This document shows, in pieces, positions 5,667 through 12,153 of a DNA stretch of 12,413 nucleotides (position 1 is its first letter; the number at the start of each line of letters is the position of its first letter). The notes under the pieces are model-generated. The model did not search any database. It was given only the letters and a program-made list of their open reading frames with translations, and was not told where the DNA came from. This stretch comes from Spirochaetes bacterium RIFOXYC1_FULL_54_7 (lineage in GTDB: Bacteria; Spirochaetota; Spirochaetia; Treponematales; UBA12059), in the NCBI GenBank assembly GCA_001830645.1, contig MIBM01000085.1:1-12413 (forward strand), in the 5' to 3' direction. The translations under genes were made by a program, and so were the position numbers.

Positions 5667-7584
5667 CAAGATGCCACTATACAGCAGCAAGATCATCAGC
5701 ACCTTCCTGAAGCTGGTTGCCGAGAGATACCATTATGTACGGGCTGGTGAACTCCTGGAAGCAGCCGACATGGAAGGCTACCAGGTTGAGGATGAAGGTC
5801 ACTGGTTCCAGCAGGATCAGGTAGACCGGTTTTATGAAGCCCTGGTCCAGGCTACGGGCAACGTTCACATTGCCAGGGAGGCAGGACGTTACTCAGCCGC
5901 TCCGGAGGCGATAGGCACCATGACCAAGTACGTCCTTGGTTTCGTTGGACCCGCCAAGGTATTCGAACTGGTCGAGAAGATTGCAGGCAGCTATACCCGC
6001 TCATCAAAATACCAATCACGAAGACTGTCCAGAACTGCCATCGAGATAGTTGTAACCCCAATAAATGGTGTACAGGAAAAAGCATACCAGTGTGAAAACC
6101 GGATCGGATATTTCGAAGCCATCATACGCTTGTTCAACTACAGGGCTCCCCGCATCGAACACCCCGAATGCATATTCAAAGGTGCCGATAAATGCCGGTA
6201 TGTCATTTCCTGGCAGGCATCACTCGGGGCAATAGTAAAAAATCTAAGGAATCTGGCCTATATAATAGCGGCGGGGGTTTCCATCCATGCCTGGTTCTCC
6301 TCCCCTGCCATACCCCTCAGGTTCCTGGTACCTGGCCTGTTCCTGTTGCTCCTGCTGCTATCCATACTCGGGGAACATTTCGAACACCGTGACCTGGTGG
6401 TTACCATCGGTCAGCTGCGCGAGTCCATGGACACCCTGCTCGATGGTGCCAACGACAACTACAACCATGCGCTGATGATCAATGAAATCGGCCAGGCCAT
6501 AAGCAAGCAGATCCAGATCGACGATATCCTGTCACGGGTCAACGAGGTATTCAAAAAGCGCCTGGATTACGACAGGGGCCTCATCCTCCTGCAGAACAAG
6601 GACAAGACCCGCCTTGAATACCGTGACGGGTTTGGCTATCGGGAAGATGATATAGTAGCGATGAAAGCAGCCAGCTTCCATCTGGACAAGGAAGAATCCA
6701 GGGGCGTATTCGTCATCTGCCACAAGGAACGCAGGCCCTTCCTGGTCAACGATATAGATGAAATAAGTGGCGAATTATCCAAGCGCAGCCTGGATTTCGC
6801 GAAGAAGATGGGCTCGAAATCCTTCATCTGTTGCCCCATCATCTTCGAAAATGAAAGCCTTGGTGTCGTGGCGGTAGACAACATCCGTACCAAACGGCCA
6901 CTTATACAGAGCGATATAAACCTTCTGATGGGGATTGTGCCGGAGATTGGCATCAGTATACACAACGCCTTCCTGGTTGAAGAGCGTGACCATCAGTTCA
7001 GATCCATACTCCAGACCCTGGCAGCCAGCATAGATGCCAGGGACTTCCTCACCGCTGGCCATTCAGAGAGGGTCACCAGATATGCCCTGGCCATCTGCCG
7101 TGAAATGGGACTACCAAGGGAGTACACCGAAATGATACGCGTAGCCTCCCAACTGCACGACTATGGCAAGATAGGCATCCAGGATTCAATTCTTAAAAAG
7201 ACCAGTTCCTTGACCGACATAGAGAGGGAGGAAATAAAAACCCATGCCGCGAAGACCGAAAGCATCCTGAAACGGATCAATTTCGAAGGCATCTACCAGG
7301 AAGTACCCTTCATAGCCGGCTCCCATCATGAAAAAATAGATGGATCTGGCTATCCGCGTGGACTGAATGGTGATGCGATACCGCTTGGATCCCGTATCAT
7401 AGCCGTGGCCGACTTCTTCGAGGCCATAACCGCCAAACGCCATTATCGTAACCCTATGACCCATGATGAAGCCATAGCTGCCCTGATGGCTGAAACCGGC
7501 AACCACTTTGACCCCGAAGTGGTACATGCTTTTATTGCCTTCATCACCAGTGAAGCAGAGACTCCGGAAGAGTTGGCCGTCTGA
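5659..7584 (+). CDS. Membrane V4R-like/GAF/HD-GYP cyclic-di-GMP phosphodiesterase
   Basis: 641 residues. Residues about 10-185 resemble a 4-vinyl-reductase (V4R)-like sensor ending in the small Cys pair C171-x7-C179. Two hydrophobic segments follow (about 199-213 and 221-237), placing both flanking parts in the cytoplasm. A GAF domain spans about 280-440. The C-terminal HD-GYP domain (about 450-630) retains H468, the catalytic H500-D501, GKIGI (503-507), H556-H557-E558, and G564-Y565-P566 within DGSGYPRGLNG, so it should hydrolyse c-di-GMP. The start ATG 5659 overlaps the end of the PilZ gene by 8 nt and has only a weak ribosome binding site, consistent with coupling; ATG 5671 is possible. 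The ligand of the V4R-like and GAF sensors cannot be read from the sequence. Confidence 0.9.
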   Translation: MDDKMPLYSSKIISTFLKLVAERYHYVRAGELLEAADMEGYQVEDEGHWFQQDQVDRFYEALVQATGNVHIAREAGRYSAAPEAIGTMTKYVLGFVGPAKVFELVEKIAGSYTRSSKYQSRRLSRTAIEIVVTPINGVQEKAYQCENRIGYFEAIIRLFNYRAPRIEHPECIFKGADKCRYVISWQASLGAIVKNLRNLAYIIAAGVSIHAWFSSPAIPLRFLVPGLFLLLLLLSILGEHFEHRDLVVTIGQLRESMDTLLDGANDNYNHALMINEIGQAISKQIQIDDILSRVNEVFKKRLDYDRGLILLQNKDKTRLEYRDGFGYREDDIVAMKAASFHLDKEESRGVFVICHKERRPFLVNDIDEISGELSKRSLDFAKKMGSKSFICCPIIFENESLGVVAVDNIRTKRPLIQSDINLLMGIVPEIGISIHNAFLVEERDHQFRSILQTLAASIDARDFLTAGHSERVTRYALAICREMGLPREYTEMIRVASQLHDYGKIGIQDSILKKTSSLTDIEREEIKTHAAKTESILKRINFEGIYQEVPFIAGSHHEKIDGSGYPRGLNGDAIPLGSRIIAVADFFEAITAKRHYRNPMTHDEAIAALMAETGNHFDPEVVHAFIAFITSEAETPEELAV

Positions 7585-7593
7585 GTTCCCGTC

Positions 7594-7613
7594 AAGGTCG
7601 GCGCATCAACCTT
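7594..7613. terminator. Weak hairpin between convergent genes
   Basis: AAGGT (7594-7598) and ACCTT (7609-7613) enclose a 10-nt loop in the 33-bp gap between the HD-GYP and methyltransferase stop codons. There is no T-run on either side, so this is only a possible bidirectional stop. Confidence 0.25.
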
Positions 7614-7617
7614 CTGA

Positions 7618-8424
7618 TCAGGACTTGCGGGGAAGCTGCCCCCAGCAGTTGATGACTGGTGTGTAGGTAAACCTGCCGGGGTCTGTAAAGAAAGCCTCGA
7701 AGTCAGCAGAGAACTCGGCGGCCGATCCATAACCTGGTATCGCAAAGCCGGTTCTGCGGTGTACAACCTCTATCTTCTTGAGCCAGTTGAAGGCGTCGCT
7801 GTCACGCAATGGGCCATAGATGAGATGATGAGCACCCACATCAGCCTGGATGTCGGTGTAGCCAAGACGATACAGATGGGAATACAGCTTTCGTCCTGCA
7901 TAGGGGTCAAAATTGACCGTATCCTCAAGAGCAGCAATGGACACCCGGAGGGCCTTTTCAAGGCGATCCGAGAGTCCATAGTGATTCAGGCTGTTATGGT
8001 CCAGGTCTATCAAGCATAGTATGCCGCCATCGGCAACAATGGACCCGAGGTTCCTGACAACGTCAAAGGCCTCGGCCTTGAAGTATTCAAGGACAAACCG
8101 GACCCACACGAAATCGAATTTCCCCAGATCCGACAGGTCTTCCCGGATGTCCCTGCATTCAAAGAGGGATCCCGCCTGACCATATCTGGTCCTGGCGTGT
8201 TGTATTCGACCCGATGAGGCATCAATGCCCAGAGCATGGCCACCCGGGGAGGCCATGCCACCAAGTATGGCAGTGGTAAGCCCGGCACCACAACAGATAT
8301 CGGCCACCCGCATACCCGGTTTCAGACCCGCCAGAGTGGCCTGGGCCTGGACTACCGCTGCGTCTGTCTTGAGTTCCAGCCGAAGGGCTTCCTCATCGCT
8401 CTCCATGAGATAGTCGATACTCAT
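7618..8424 (-). CDS. SAM-dependent methyltransferase (class I fold)
   Basis: 268 residues. Motif I is VADICCGAGLTTA (40-52), the glycine-rich SAM loop. ALGIDAS (64-70) carries the acidic residue that binds the SAM ribose, and an LEYF segment (112-115) plus GGILCLIDLD (133-142) correspond to motifs II-III of the UbiE/Methyltransf_25 class. The C-terminal 100 residues, ending in NCWGQLP, probably cap the substrate site. The substrate cannot be deduced. The start ATG 8424 overlaps the stop of the upstream radical SAM gene by 4 nt (ATGA), so the two are translationally coupled and probably work on the same product. No signal peptide or membrane helix is visible. Confidence 0.85.
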   Translation of the reverse strand: MSIDYLMESDEEALRLELKTDAAVVQAQATLAGLKPGMRVADICCGAGLTTAILGGMASPGGHALGIDASSGRIQHARTRYGQAGSLFECRDIREDLSDLGKFDFVWVRFVLEYFKAEAFDVVRNLGSIVADGGILCLIDLDHNSLNHYGLSDRLEKALRVSIAALEDTVNFDPYAGRKLYSHLYRLGYTDIQADVGAHHLIYGPLRDSDAFNWLKKIEVVHRRTGFAIPGYGSAAEFSADFEAFFTDPGRFTYTPVINCWGQLPRKS

Positions 8425-9779
8425 TTGTCTTCAATCCTGTCCGGGTAAGCCCCGCGGTAATGTGAGTTCAACCAACTCCGCTTCAGGGCCTGGTTCAACT
8501 TATAGACCAGATAGGCCCCCACAGGCCTGCGCAGGCTGAGGACGGACCTGATCAGTCGATAGTGGTAGATGGGGAAGGAGTAGATGCGCTTCTTGATGTA
8601 ATTATTGCCTGTATATACGCTTTCGACACTGAGACCCTCCGGACGGTGGGTCAGGTACGAGAAGCGGAACTTCTCCCAGTCAGCCGGAAAATCATGGTAC
8701 AACAAGCGACCTTCAGCCATGACCTTGTCCATGAGTGCCGTTCCGGGAAGAGGAGTCAGAATGGATATCTGGACTATATCGATGCCAGAGCGGATGATGA
8801 ATCTGGCCAGGCTGCGGTAATACGCATCAGTCTCATGGTCGTTGCCGATGATGAAGGCTCCCATGACACCTATCCTGGCAGCATGCAGGCGTTTTACCAC
8901 CTCGCCGTAGTTGTCCACCCCGGTCTTGAGGTTTATACCCTTGTGCATCTCCTCCAGGGAACCCTCCTCGGTAGTCTCGAAGCCAATGAAGACGTGCGTA
9001 CACCCCGATTCGGACGCCCGTTGAAGCAACAGTGCATCATCTGCAACATTTATCGAGGCCTGCATCCACCACTTCTTGTCCATCTTGCGGCTTATCATGC
9101 CGTCGAATATGGCCAAAGCCCTGGAGCGGGCATTTCCAGAATACCCTATCAGGTTGTCATCCAGGAAGAGCACATGTTTGCCTTTGATGGACTCCAGTTC
9201 CCGGAGTACCGATTCGGCAGTCCTCTGGCGGTATCGCCGGCCAAGATATCGTGACACCGAACAAAAACTGCAGTCAAAAGGACAGCCACGGGAGGTCTGC
9301 ACCGGTTGCCATAGGTATCCGGGGTGCAGGAGTTCCCGCCGGGGCAGGATATCGCTGGTTTCAAGATCTATCTGGGGACCCTGGTACAGGCCGGACATCC
9401 TGCCGTCCTGGAAATCTTCCAGAACCTTGGCCCAGATGCCTTCCACCTCGCCGGACACAACCGCATCGACATGGCAGAGGGCTTCTTCGGGAAGCATGGA
9501 GGCATGGATGCCGCCCATGACCACAGGTATTCCGATCTTGCGGTAAGTGTCCGCTATCTCATAGGCGCGGCCAACATTGCTCGTGAAGGCGGTTATGCCA
9601 ACGAGATCAGCCTCCTCGTGGTTCCAGGCATCGAAGTTCTCATCCAGAATCCTCACATCCCAGTCTCCGGGAGTAACTGCGGCAACATAGGCAAGACCAA
9701 GTGGAGGGAAGCAGGATATCCTGCTCAGCATGTAGCCGCTTCTGCGCCCTACAGGGTTGATAAGCAATAGGTGTTTCAT
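8421..9779 (-). CDS. B12-binding-type radical SAM protein
   Basis: 452 residues. The N-terminal part (about 1-135) has the Rossmann pattern of a cobalamin-binding domain (VGITAFTSN at 60-68, VVMGGIHAS at 86-94, VVSGEVE at 107-113). It lacks a DxHxxG motif, as in many members. The radical SAM core starts with SRGCPFDCSFC, where C166-x3-C170-x2-C173 binds the [4Fe-4S] cluster. LFLDDN (204-209) and GFETTEE (266-272) are further core signatures. The tail after LTPLPGT (341-347) resembles the DUF4070-type extension of the HpnJ/BchE-like group. Such enzymes methylate or rearrange unactivated carbons; the substrate is unknown. I take ATG 9779; a TTG two codons upstream is less likely. No strong SD precedes it (GCGGG only), and a TATAAT lies 11 nt before the ATG. 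It overlaps the methyltransferase gene by ATGA. Confidence 0.9.
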   Translation of the reverse strand: MKHLLLINPVGRRSGYMLSRISCFPPLGLAYVAAVTPGDWDVRILDENFDAWNHEEADLVGITAFTSNVGRAYEIADTYRKIGIPVVMGGIHASMLPEEALCHVDAVVSGEVEGIWAKVLEDFQDGRMSGLYQGPQIDLETSDILPRRELLHPGYLWQPVQTSRGCPFDCSFCSVSRYLGRRYRQRTAESVLRELESIKGKHVLFLDDNLIGYSGNARSRALAIFDGMISRKMDKKWWMQASINVADDALLLQRASESGCTHVFIGFETTEEGSLEEMHKGINLKTGVDNYGEVVKRLHAARIGVMGAFIIGNDHETDAYYRSLARFIIRSGIDIVQISILTPLPGTALMDKVMAEGRLLYHDFPADWEKFRFSYLTHRPEGLSVESVYTGNNYIKKRIYSFPIYHYRLIRSVLSLRRPVGAYLVYKLNQALKRSWLNSHYRGAYPDRIEDK

Positions 9780-9790
9780 AGGCAACCCGC

Positions 9791-9824
9791 ATTATACGCA
9801 GGTAATCGGATCTGGTGCGTATAA
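9791..9824 (-). promoter_or_regulatory. 9-bp inverted repeat overlapping a TATAAT box upstream of the radical SAM gene
   Basis: TTATACGCA (9792-9800) and TGCGTATAA (9816-9824) are perfect inverted repeats separated by 15 bp, with half-sites 24 bp apart centre to centre. The proximal arm overlaps a perfect minus-strand TATAAT (9796-9791). The site lies in the 55-bp gap between the reductase and radical SAM genes. On either strand the repeat is not followed by a T-run, so an operator is more likely than a terminator. Confidence 0.5.
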
Positions 9825-9834
9825 AAACGACATT

Positions 9835-10851
9835 TCAGGAATTTTCTACTCGGGAATCCGGATAAGCGGCCTCTATGGCTTTGATCAGGTTGAAGAATGC
9901 CTCGTTCACCGGCGTGGCCACTCCATGCCTGCGCCCGAGTTCCAGAATCTCTCCTGCCAGCATCTCTACCTCGGTCTTCCTGCCGGCCATGACATCCTGG
10001 CACATGGAGGTGTAACCAGCCGGATGCAATGAAAACAGCGGCTCGTCTATCTTCTGCACATCGTTGTCATCCAGACCCATGCCCATCGCCCTGGAGAGGG
10101 CTACAACCTCATGCATGAGGGACCTCATGACCTCCCGGGCATGAGGTTCGGTCTGGAAGGTCCCGTAAGGAGCCTTGAGTACCGCCGAGGCCTGGTTGAT
10201 ACCGACATTCATCATAAACTTGAACCATAAGCTGCGAAGCATGTTTTCCGGAATAACGTATGGAACCCCGGTCCGGTCAAAGAAACGTGAAAGCCTGAGC
10301 ACCCGCTGGCTGTACGCGCCGGGGTTGTTGAACCTGTCACCAAAGTGGATCTTTCCAAAGGTTGAAAAGGTGACCTTGTTTTCCTGCCTGACGGCGTCTA
10401 TACCCAGGCTCATGGCATACACAGGCAGCTTTTCGCCATCCGGAGCGCCGGGTCCGGATCCGAAGGCTGTACCAAGCAACTCCTCGCTGTCTATGCCGTT
10501 GAGCAGTGAGAGTATCATGGTCTGCGGACCCACATGGCCACGCATCTGGTCTATGGACAGGGCAAGATGGTGATATTTGACCGCCAGGACTATCAGGTCG
10601 AATCCACCACTAGATGGACTGCCCGCAAGCGTCTCCGCTTGCCCTGCTTGCCCTGCCATGCCGACCGGCTGAACGAGGTTGAACTGCATGGACTCACCAT
10701 TGACCACAAAGCCTTCCCGGCGGTAGCGCACGAAGCGTTCACCCTCGGCCAGGACCGAGACGCAACCCGGGCAGGCGCGCTGGATGATGGAAGCCAGGGC
10801 TGCACCAATAGCGCCCGTTCCTACTAACAAGACCCGCTGTATTTCATCCAT
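9835..10851 (-). CDS. 2-dehydropantoate (ketopantoate) 2-reductase family protein
   Basis: This 338-residue NAD(P)H-dependent oxidoreductase of the PanE/ApbA family would reduce ketopantoate to pantoate in coenzyme A synthesis. The nucleotide-binding loop is VGTGAIG (10-16). The helical C-terminal domain has the family pattern of a catalytic Lys in LWFKFMMNVGINQ and a substrate-binding SMCQD...TEVEML stretch. The start is ATG 10851 with GGAGG 7-11 nt upstream; a TTG at 10863 in the same frame would start inside the SD region and is rejected. A GQAGQA insert sits in the N-terminal domain. It is followed after 55 bp by the radical SAM gene on the same strand, which is unusual company for a pantothenate gene. 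It could be a paralogue acting on another 2-oxo acid; family firm, substrate inferred. Confidence 0.85.
   Translation of the reverse strand: MDEIQRVLLVGTGAIGAALASIIQRACPGCVSVLAEGERFVRYRREGFVVNGESMQFNLVQPVGMAGQAGQAETLAGSPSSGGFDLIVLAVKYHHLALSIDQMRGHVGPQTMILSLLNGIDSEELLGTAFGSGPGAPDGEKLPVYAMSLGIDAVRQENKVTFSTFGKIHFGDRFNNPGAYSQRVLRLSRFFDRTGVPYVIPENMLRSLWFKFMMNVGINQASAVLKAPYGTFQTEPHAREVMRSLMHEVVALSRAMGMGLDDNDVQKIDEPLFSLHPAGYTSMCQDVMAGRKTEVEMLAGEILELGRRHGVATPVNEAFFNLIKAIEAAYPDSRVENS
10638..10655 (-). repeat. 9-bp tandem duplication in the reductase gene
   Basis: CTTGCCCTG occurs twice in tandem on the plus strand (10638-10646, 10647-10655), encoding the GQAGQA surface insert of the reductase. Confidence 0.6.
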
Positions 10852-10857
10852 AACGTC

Positions 10858-10868
10858 CTCCAATTATA
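10858..10868 (-). promoter_or_regulatory. TATAAT box and GGAGG ribosome binding site of the reductase gene
   Basis: On the minus strand TATAAT (10868-10863) runs straight into GGAGG (10862-10858, after a shared T), 6 nt before ATG 10851. GGAGG fixes the start codon. The TATAAT has only a poor -35 partner (ATAACA at 18 bp), and a start 6-7 nt downstream of it would remove the SD. It may be fortuitous or drive a nearly leaderless transcript. Confidence 0.45.
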
Positions 10869-10918
10869 TCAGACCAGAAAACTCAGTGTTATGCAACGGT
10901 AATGCCGGGAATCATACC

Positions 10919-10947
10919 TTGCTTTTACCCGGAAACATGCGTATTCT
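10919..10947 (+). promoter_or_regulatory. Candidate sigma-70-type promoter for the Hsp20 gene
   Basis: TTGCTT (10919-10924), 17 bp, TATTCT (10942-10947). Matches are partial (three and four of six). A start near 10954 would give a 100-nt structured leader. No CIRCE element and no complete heat-shock sigma promoter was seen in 10864-11053. Confidence 0.3.
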
Positions 10948-10976
10948 TGTATAGATGTGGGTCGTCAATGACCTGT

Positions 10977-11000
10977 GGCGGATGCCCCATGGGATTCGCC
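10977..11000 (+). promoter_or_regulatory. Stable leader hairpin upstream of the Hsp20 gene
   Basis: GGCGGAT (10977-10983) pairs with ATTCGCC (10994-11000) with one G-U pair. After a single bulged G10984, CCC (10985-10987) pairs with GGG (10991-10993) around a CAT loop, ten pairs in all. It has no T-run, so it is not a terminator; it may organise or protect the leader. Confidence 0.5.
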
Positions 11001-11015
11001 GGGGTTCGCTCCGTA

Positions 11016-11048
11016 TGGAGGGACATAAGACTCCACCTTCAAGGGGGA
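11016..11048 (+). promoter_or_regulatory. Possible two-state leader element hiding the Hsp20 ribosome binding site
   Basis: The segment TCCACC (11032-11037) can pair with GGGGGA (11043-11048), five pairs plus one A-G mismatch around a UUCAA loop, covering the Shine-Dalgarno. Alternatively CTCCA (11031-11035) pairs perfectly with upstream TGGAG (11016-11020), leaving the SD free. The two pairings exclude each other. The weak SD-masking stem with a mismatch resembles the logic of RNA thermometers in other small heat-shock genes, but this is drawn by eye. Confidence 0.4.
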
Positions 11049-11053
11049 TTACC

Positions 11054-11593
11054 ATGAAGGGTAACCGTATGTATGTCGACATAGGCTCGATGCTCGACGA
11101 AATTTTCGATGCAGCCAAGACCTTCGGCGACCAGATGAGGGACAACTTCGGCCCCGAGGGACCCGGACCCGGAGCTGGCCCCGCTTCATGGTTCAATGTG
11201 GCTGACCATGAAGAAAACGCCGACCTGTACCCCACTTTTTCATACCCGCCAATGAACATTTTCATGACCGCAGACCGGTCCATGGTTTTCGAGTTTGCCC
11301 TGGCCGGCTTCGATGAGAAAGACATAAGCCTGACCTTCCAGGGAGATTACATGGTCTTCTCGGCCCGGATCGGCCAGACCGCATCCCAGGAAGAAGGCGT
11401 ACGTTTCTTCAAGCGTCGACTGAAACTCAAGGACATAGAGAAACAGAAGTATTATGTCCCAGCCGACCGCTTTGACCAGATGGCGGTACGCGCGGTTTTC
11501 CGCAATGGCATACTCCGGGTTACCATACCTCCCAAGGAAGATGCCACCGCCCCCGAGGGCTTCAAGGTAGAGATAGTCAAAGAGGGAGACTAA
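11054..11593 (+). CDS. Small heat-shock protein, Hsp20/alpha-crystallin family
   Basis: 179 residues. The alpha-crystallin domain covers roughly 65-165: it begins with an NIFMTADRSMVFEFALAGF strand pair, passes DEKDISLTFQGDYMVFSAR, and ends with the family signature GILRVTIPP (IxI-type strand). A Gly/Pro-rich segment (GPEGPGPGAGP) separates a helical N-terminus from the domain. The protein would act as an ATP-independent holdase in the cytoplasm, forming oligomers. ATG 11054 is chosen, with AAGGGGG (11041-11047) at good distance, rather than ATG 10955 further up the same frame, because the upstream 33 codons have no family likeness. The gene stands alone between a divergent reductase gene and a convergent anti-sigma gene, with its own terminator. 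Synthesis may be thermally controlled through the leader. Confidence 0.92.
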   Translation: MKGNRMYVDIGSMLDEIFDAAKTFGDQMRDNFGPEGPGPGAGPASWFNVADHEENADLYPTFSYPPMNIFMTADRSMVFEFALAGFDEKDISLTFQGDYMVFSARIGQTASQEEGVRFFKRRLKLKDIEKQKYYVPADRFDQMAVRAVFRNGILRVTIPPKEDATAPEGFKVEIVKEGD

Positions 11594-11660
11594 GGCCGGA
11601 CAGAAAATCCAGCAGGTGCAGTATAAGGCTTTAAGCCGTTCCCTGTGATACATGGACGCA

Positions 11661-11689
11661 GTCCCGCAGCAATGCAGGACGGTGTTTTT
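11661..11689 (+). terminator. Intrinsic terminator of the Hsp20 gene
   Basis: GTCC-c-GCA (11661-11668) pairs with TGC-a-GGAC (11673-11680) around a GCAA (GNRA) tetraloop with one C-A mismatch, followed 4 nt later by TTTTT (11685-11689). The T-run exists only on the plus strand, so it serves the Hsp20 transcript and not the converging anti-sigma gene. Confidence 0.75.
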
Positions 11690-12153
11690 CAATGGCTGAA
11701 GGATCTAAGATTGAAGTGCGTAGCCAACTCGTCCAGATGGCTCAAGGCAAACAAGCCAACGTAGAGAGTCAATGCACCACTCATCACCAGTATAAGGGGC
11801 AGGGAAAAACCCATGCCGTACTGGTATGACAAGGCGCGGTAACCACCCGTCATTGGCAGTCCCCCAAGCGACAGTAGCAGAATAAATCCGGCCAGCAGCC
11901 AGTTACGCATCGAGACCACCCGTCGTGGAGCCGGCAAGAAGGGTATGAGGTCCAGTACCCGTGGCACCAGGTCGACCGAGGAGACCAGATCGGGCAGTCG
12001 ATAGACAGCAAGGGCGGCCTGGATTTTCTCTGAAGCCCTGGTGCAACCGGGGCAAGTGGCCGCATGAAGCCTCTGCTCCTCGTCCAGATACAACCTGTCG
12101 AGGGAGAAGCCGTCGGATGCGTCCAGGCGATCCAGAAATTCCGTGCAATTCAT
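11689..12153 (-). CDS. Zinc-type membrane anti-sigma factor
   Basis: 154 residues. The N-terminal cytoplasmic part carries H30-x3-C34-x2-C37, the zinc-associated anti-sigma (ZAS) motif used to hold ECF sigma factors, with C3 as a possible fourth ligand. Two hydrophobic helices follow at about 84-101 and 116-138, joined by a short loop, and only 16 residues remain after the second, so both ends should be cytoplasmic. There is no extracytoplasmic sensor domain, so a signal would have to act through the membrane segments, the short loop or the zinc site. The start ATG 12153 overlaps the sigma gene stop by ATGA, the usual coupling that keeps the pair in fixed ratio. Confidence 0.88.
   Translation of the reverse strand: MNCTEFLDRLDASDGFSLDRLYLDEEQRLHAATCPGCTRASEKIQAALAVYRLPDLVSSVDLVPRVLDLIPFLPAPRRVVSMRNWLLAGFILLLSLGGLPMTGGYRALSYQYGMGFSLPLILVMSGALTLYVGLFALSHLDELATHFNLRSFSH

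Noticed and set aside
10852..10863. TTG start at 10863 for the reductase
   Set aside because: It would begin next to the GGAGG that serves ATG 10851 and adds four codons with no support.
10985..10990. CCCCAT resembling the -10 part of a heat-shock sigma promoter
   Set aside because: No CTTGAA-like -35 sequence is found at suitable distance, and the bases form part of a hairpin stem.
10955..11053. Upstream extension of the Hsp20 frame to ATG 10955
   Set aside because: The 33 extra codons lack family likeness and cover the structured leader; AAGGGGG before ATG 11054 decides the start.
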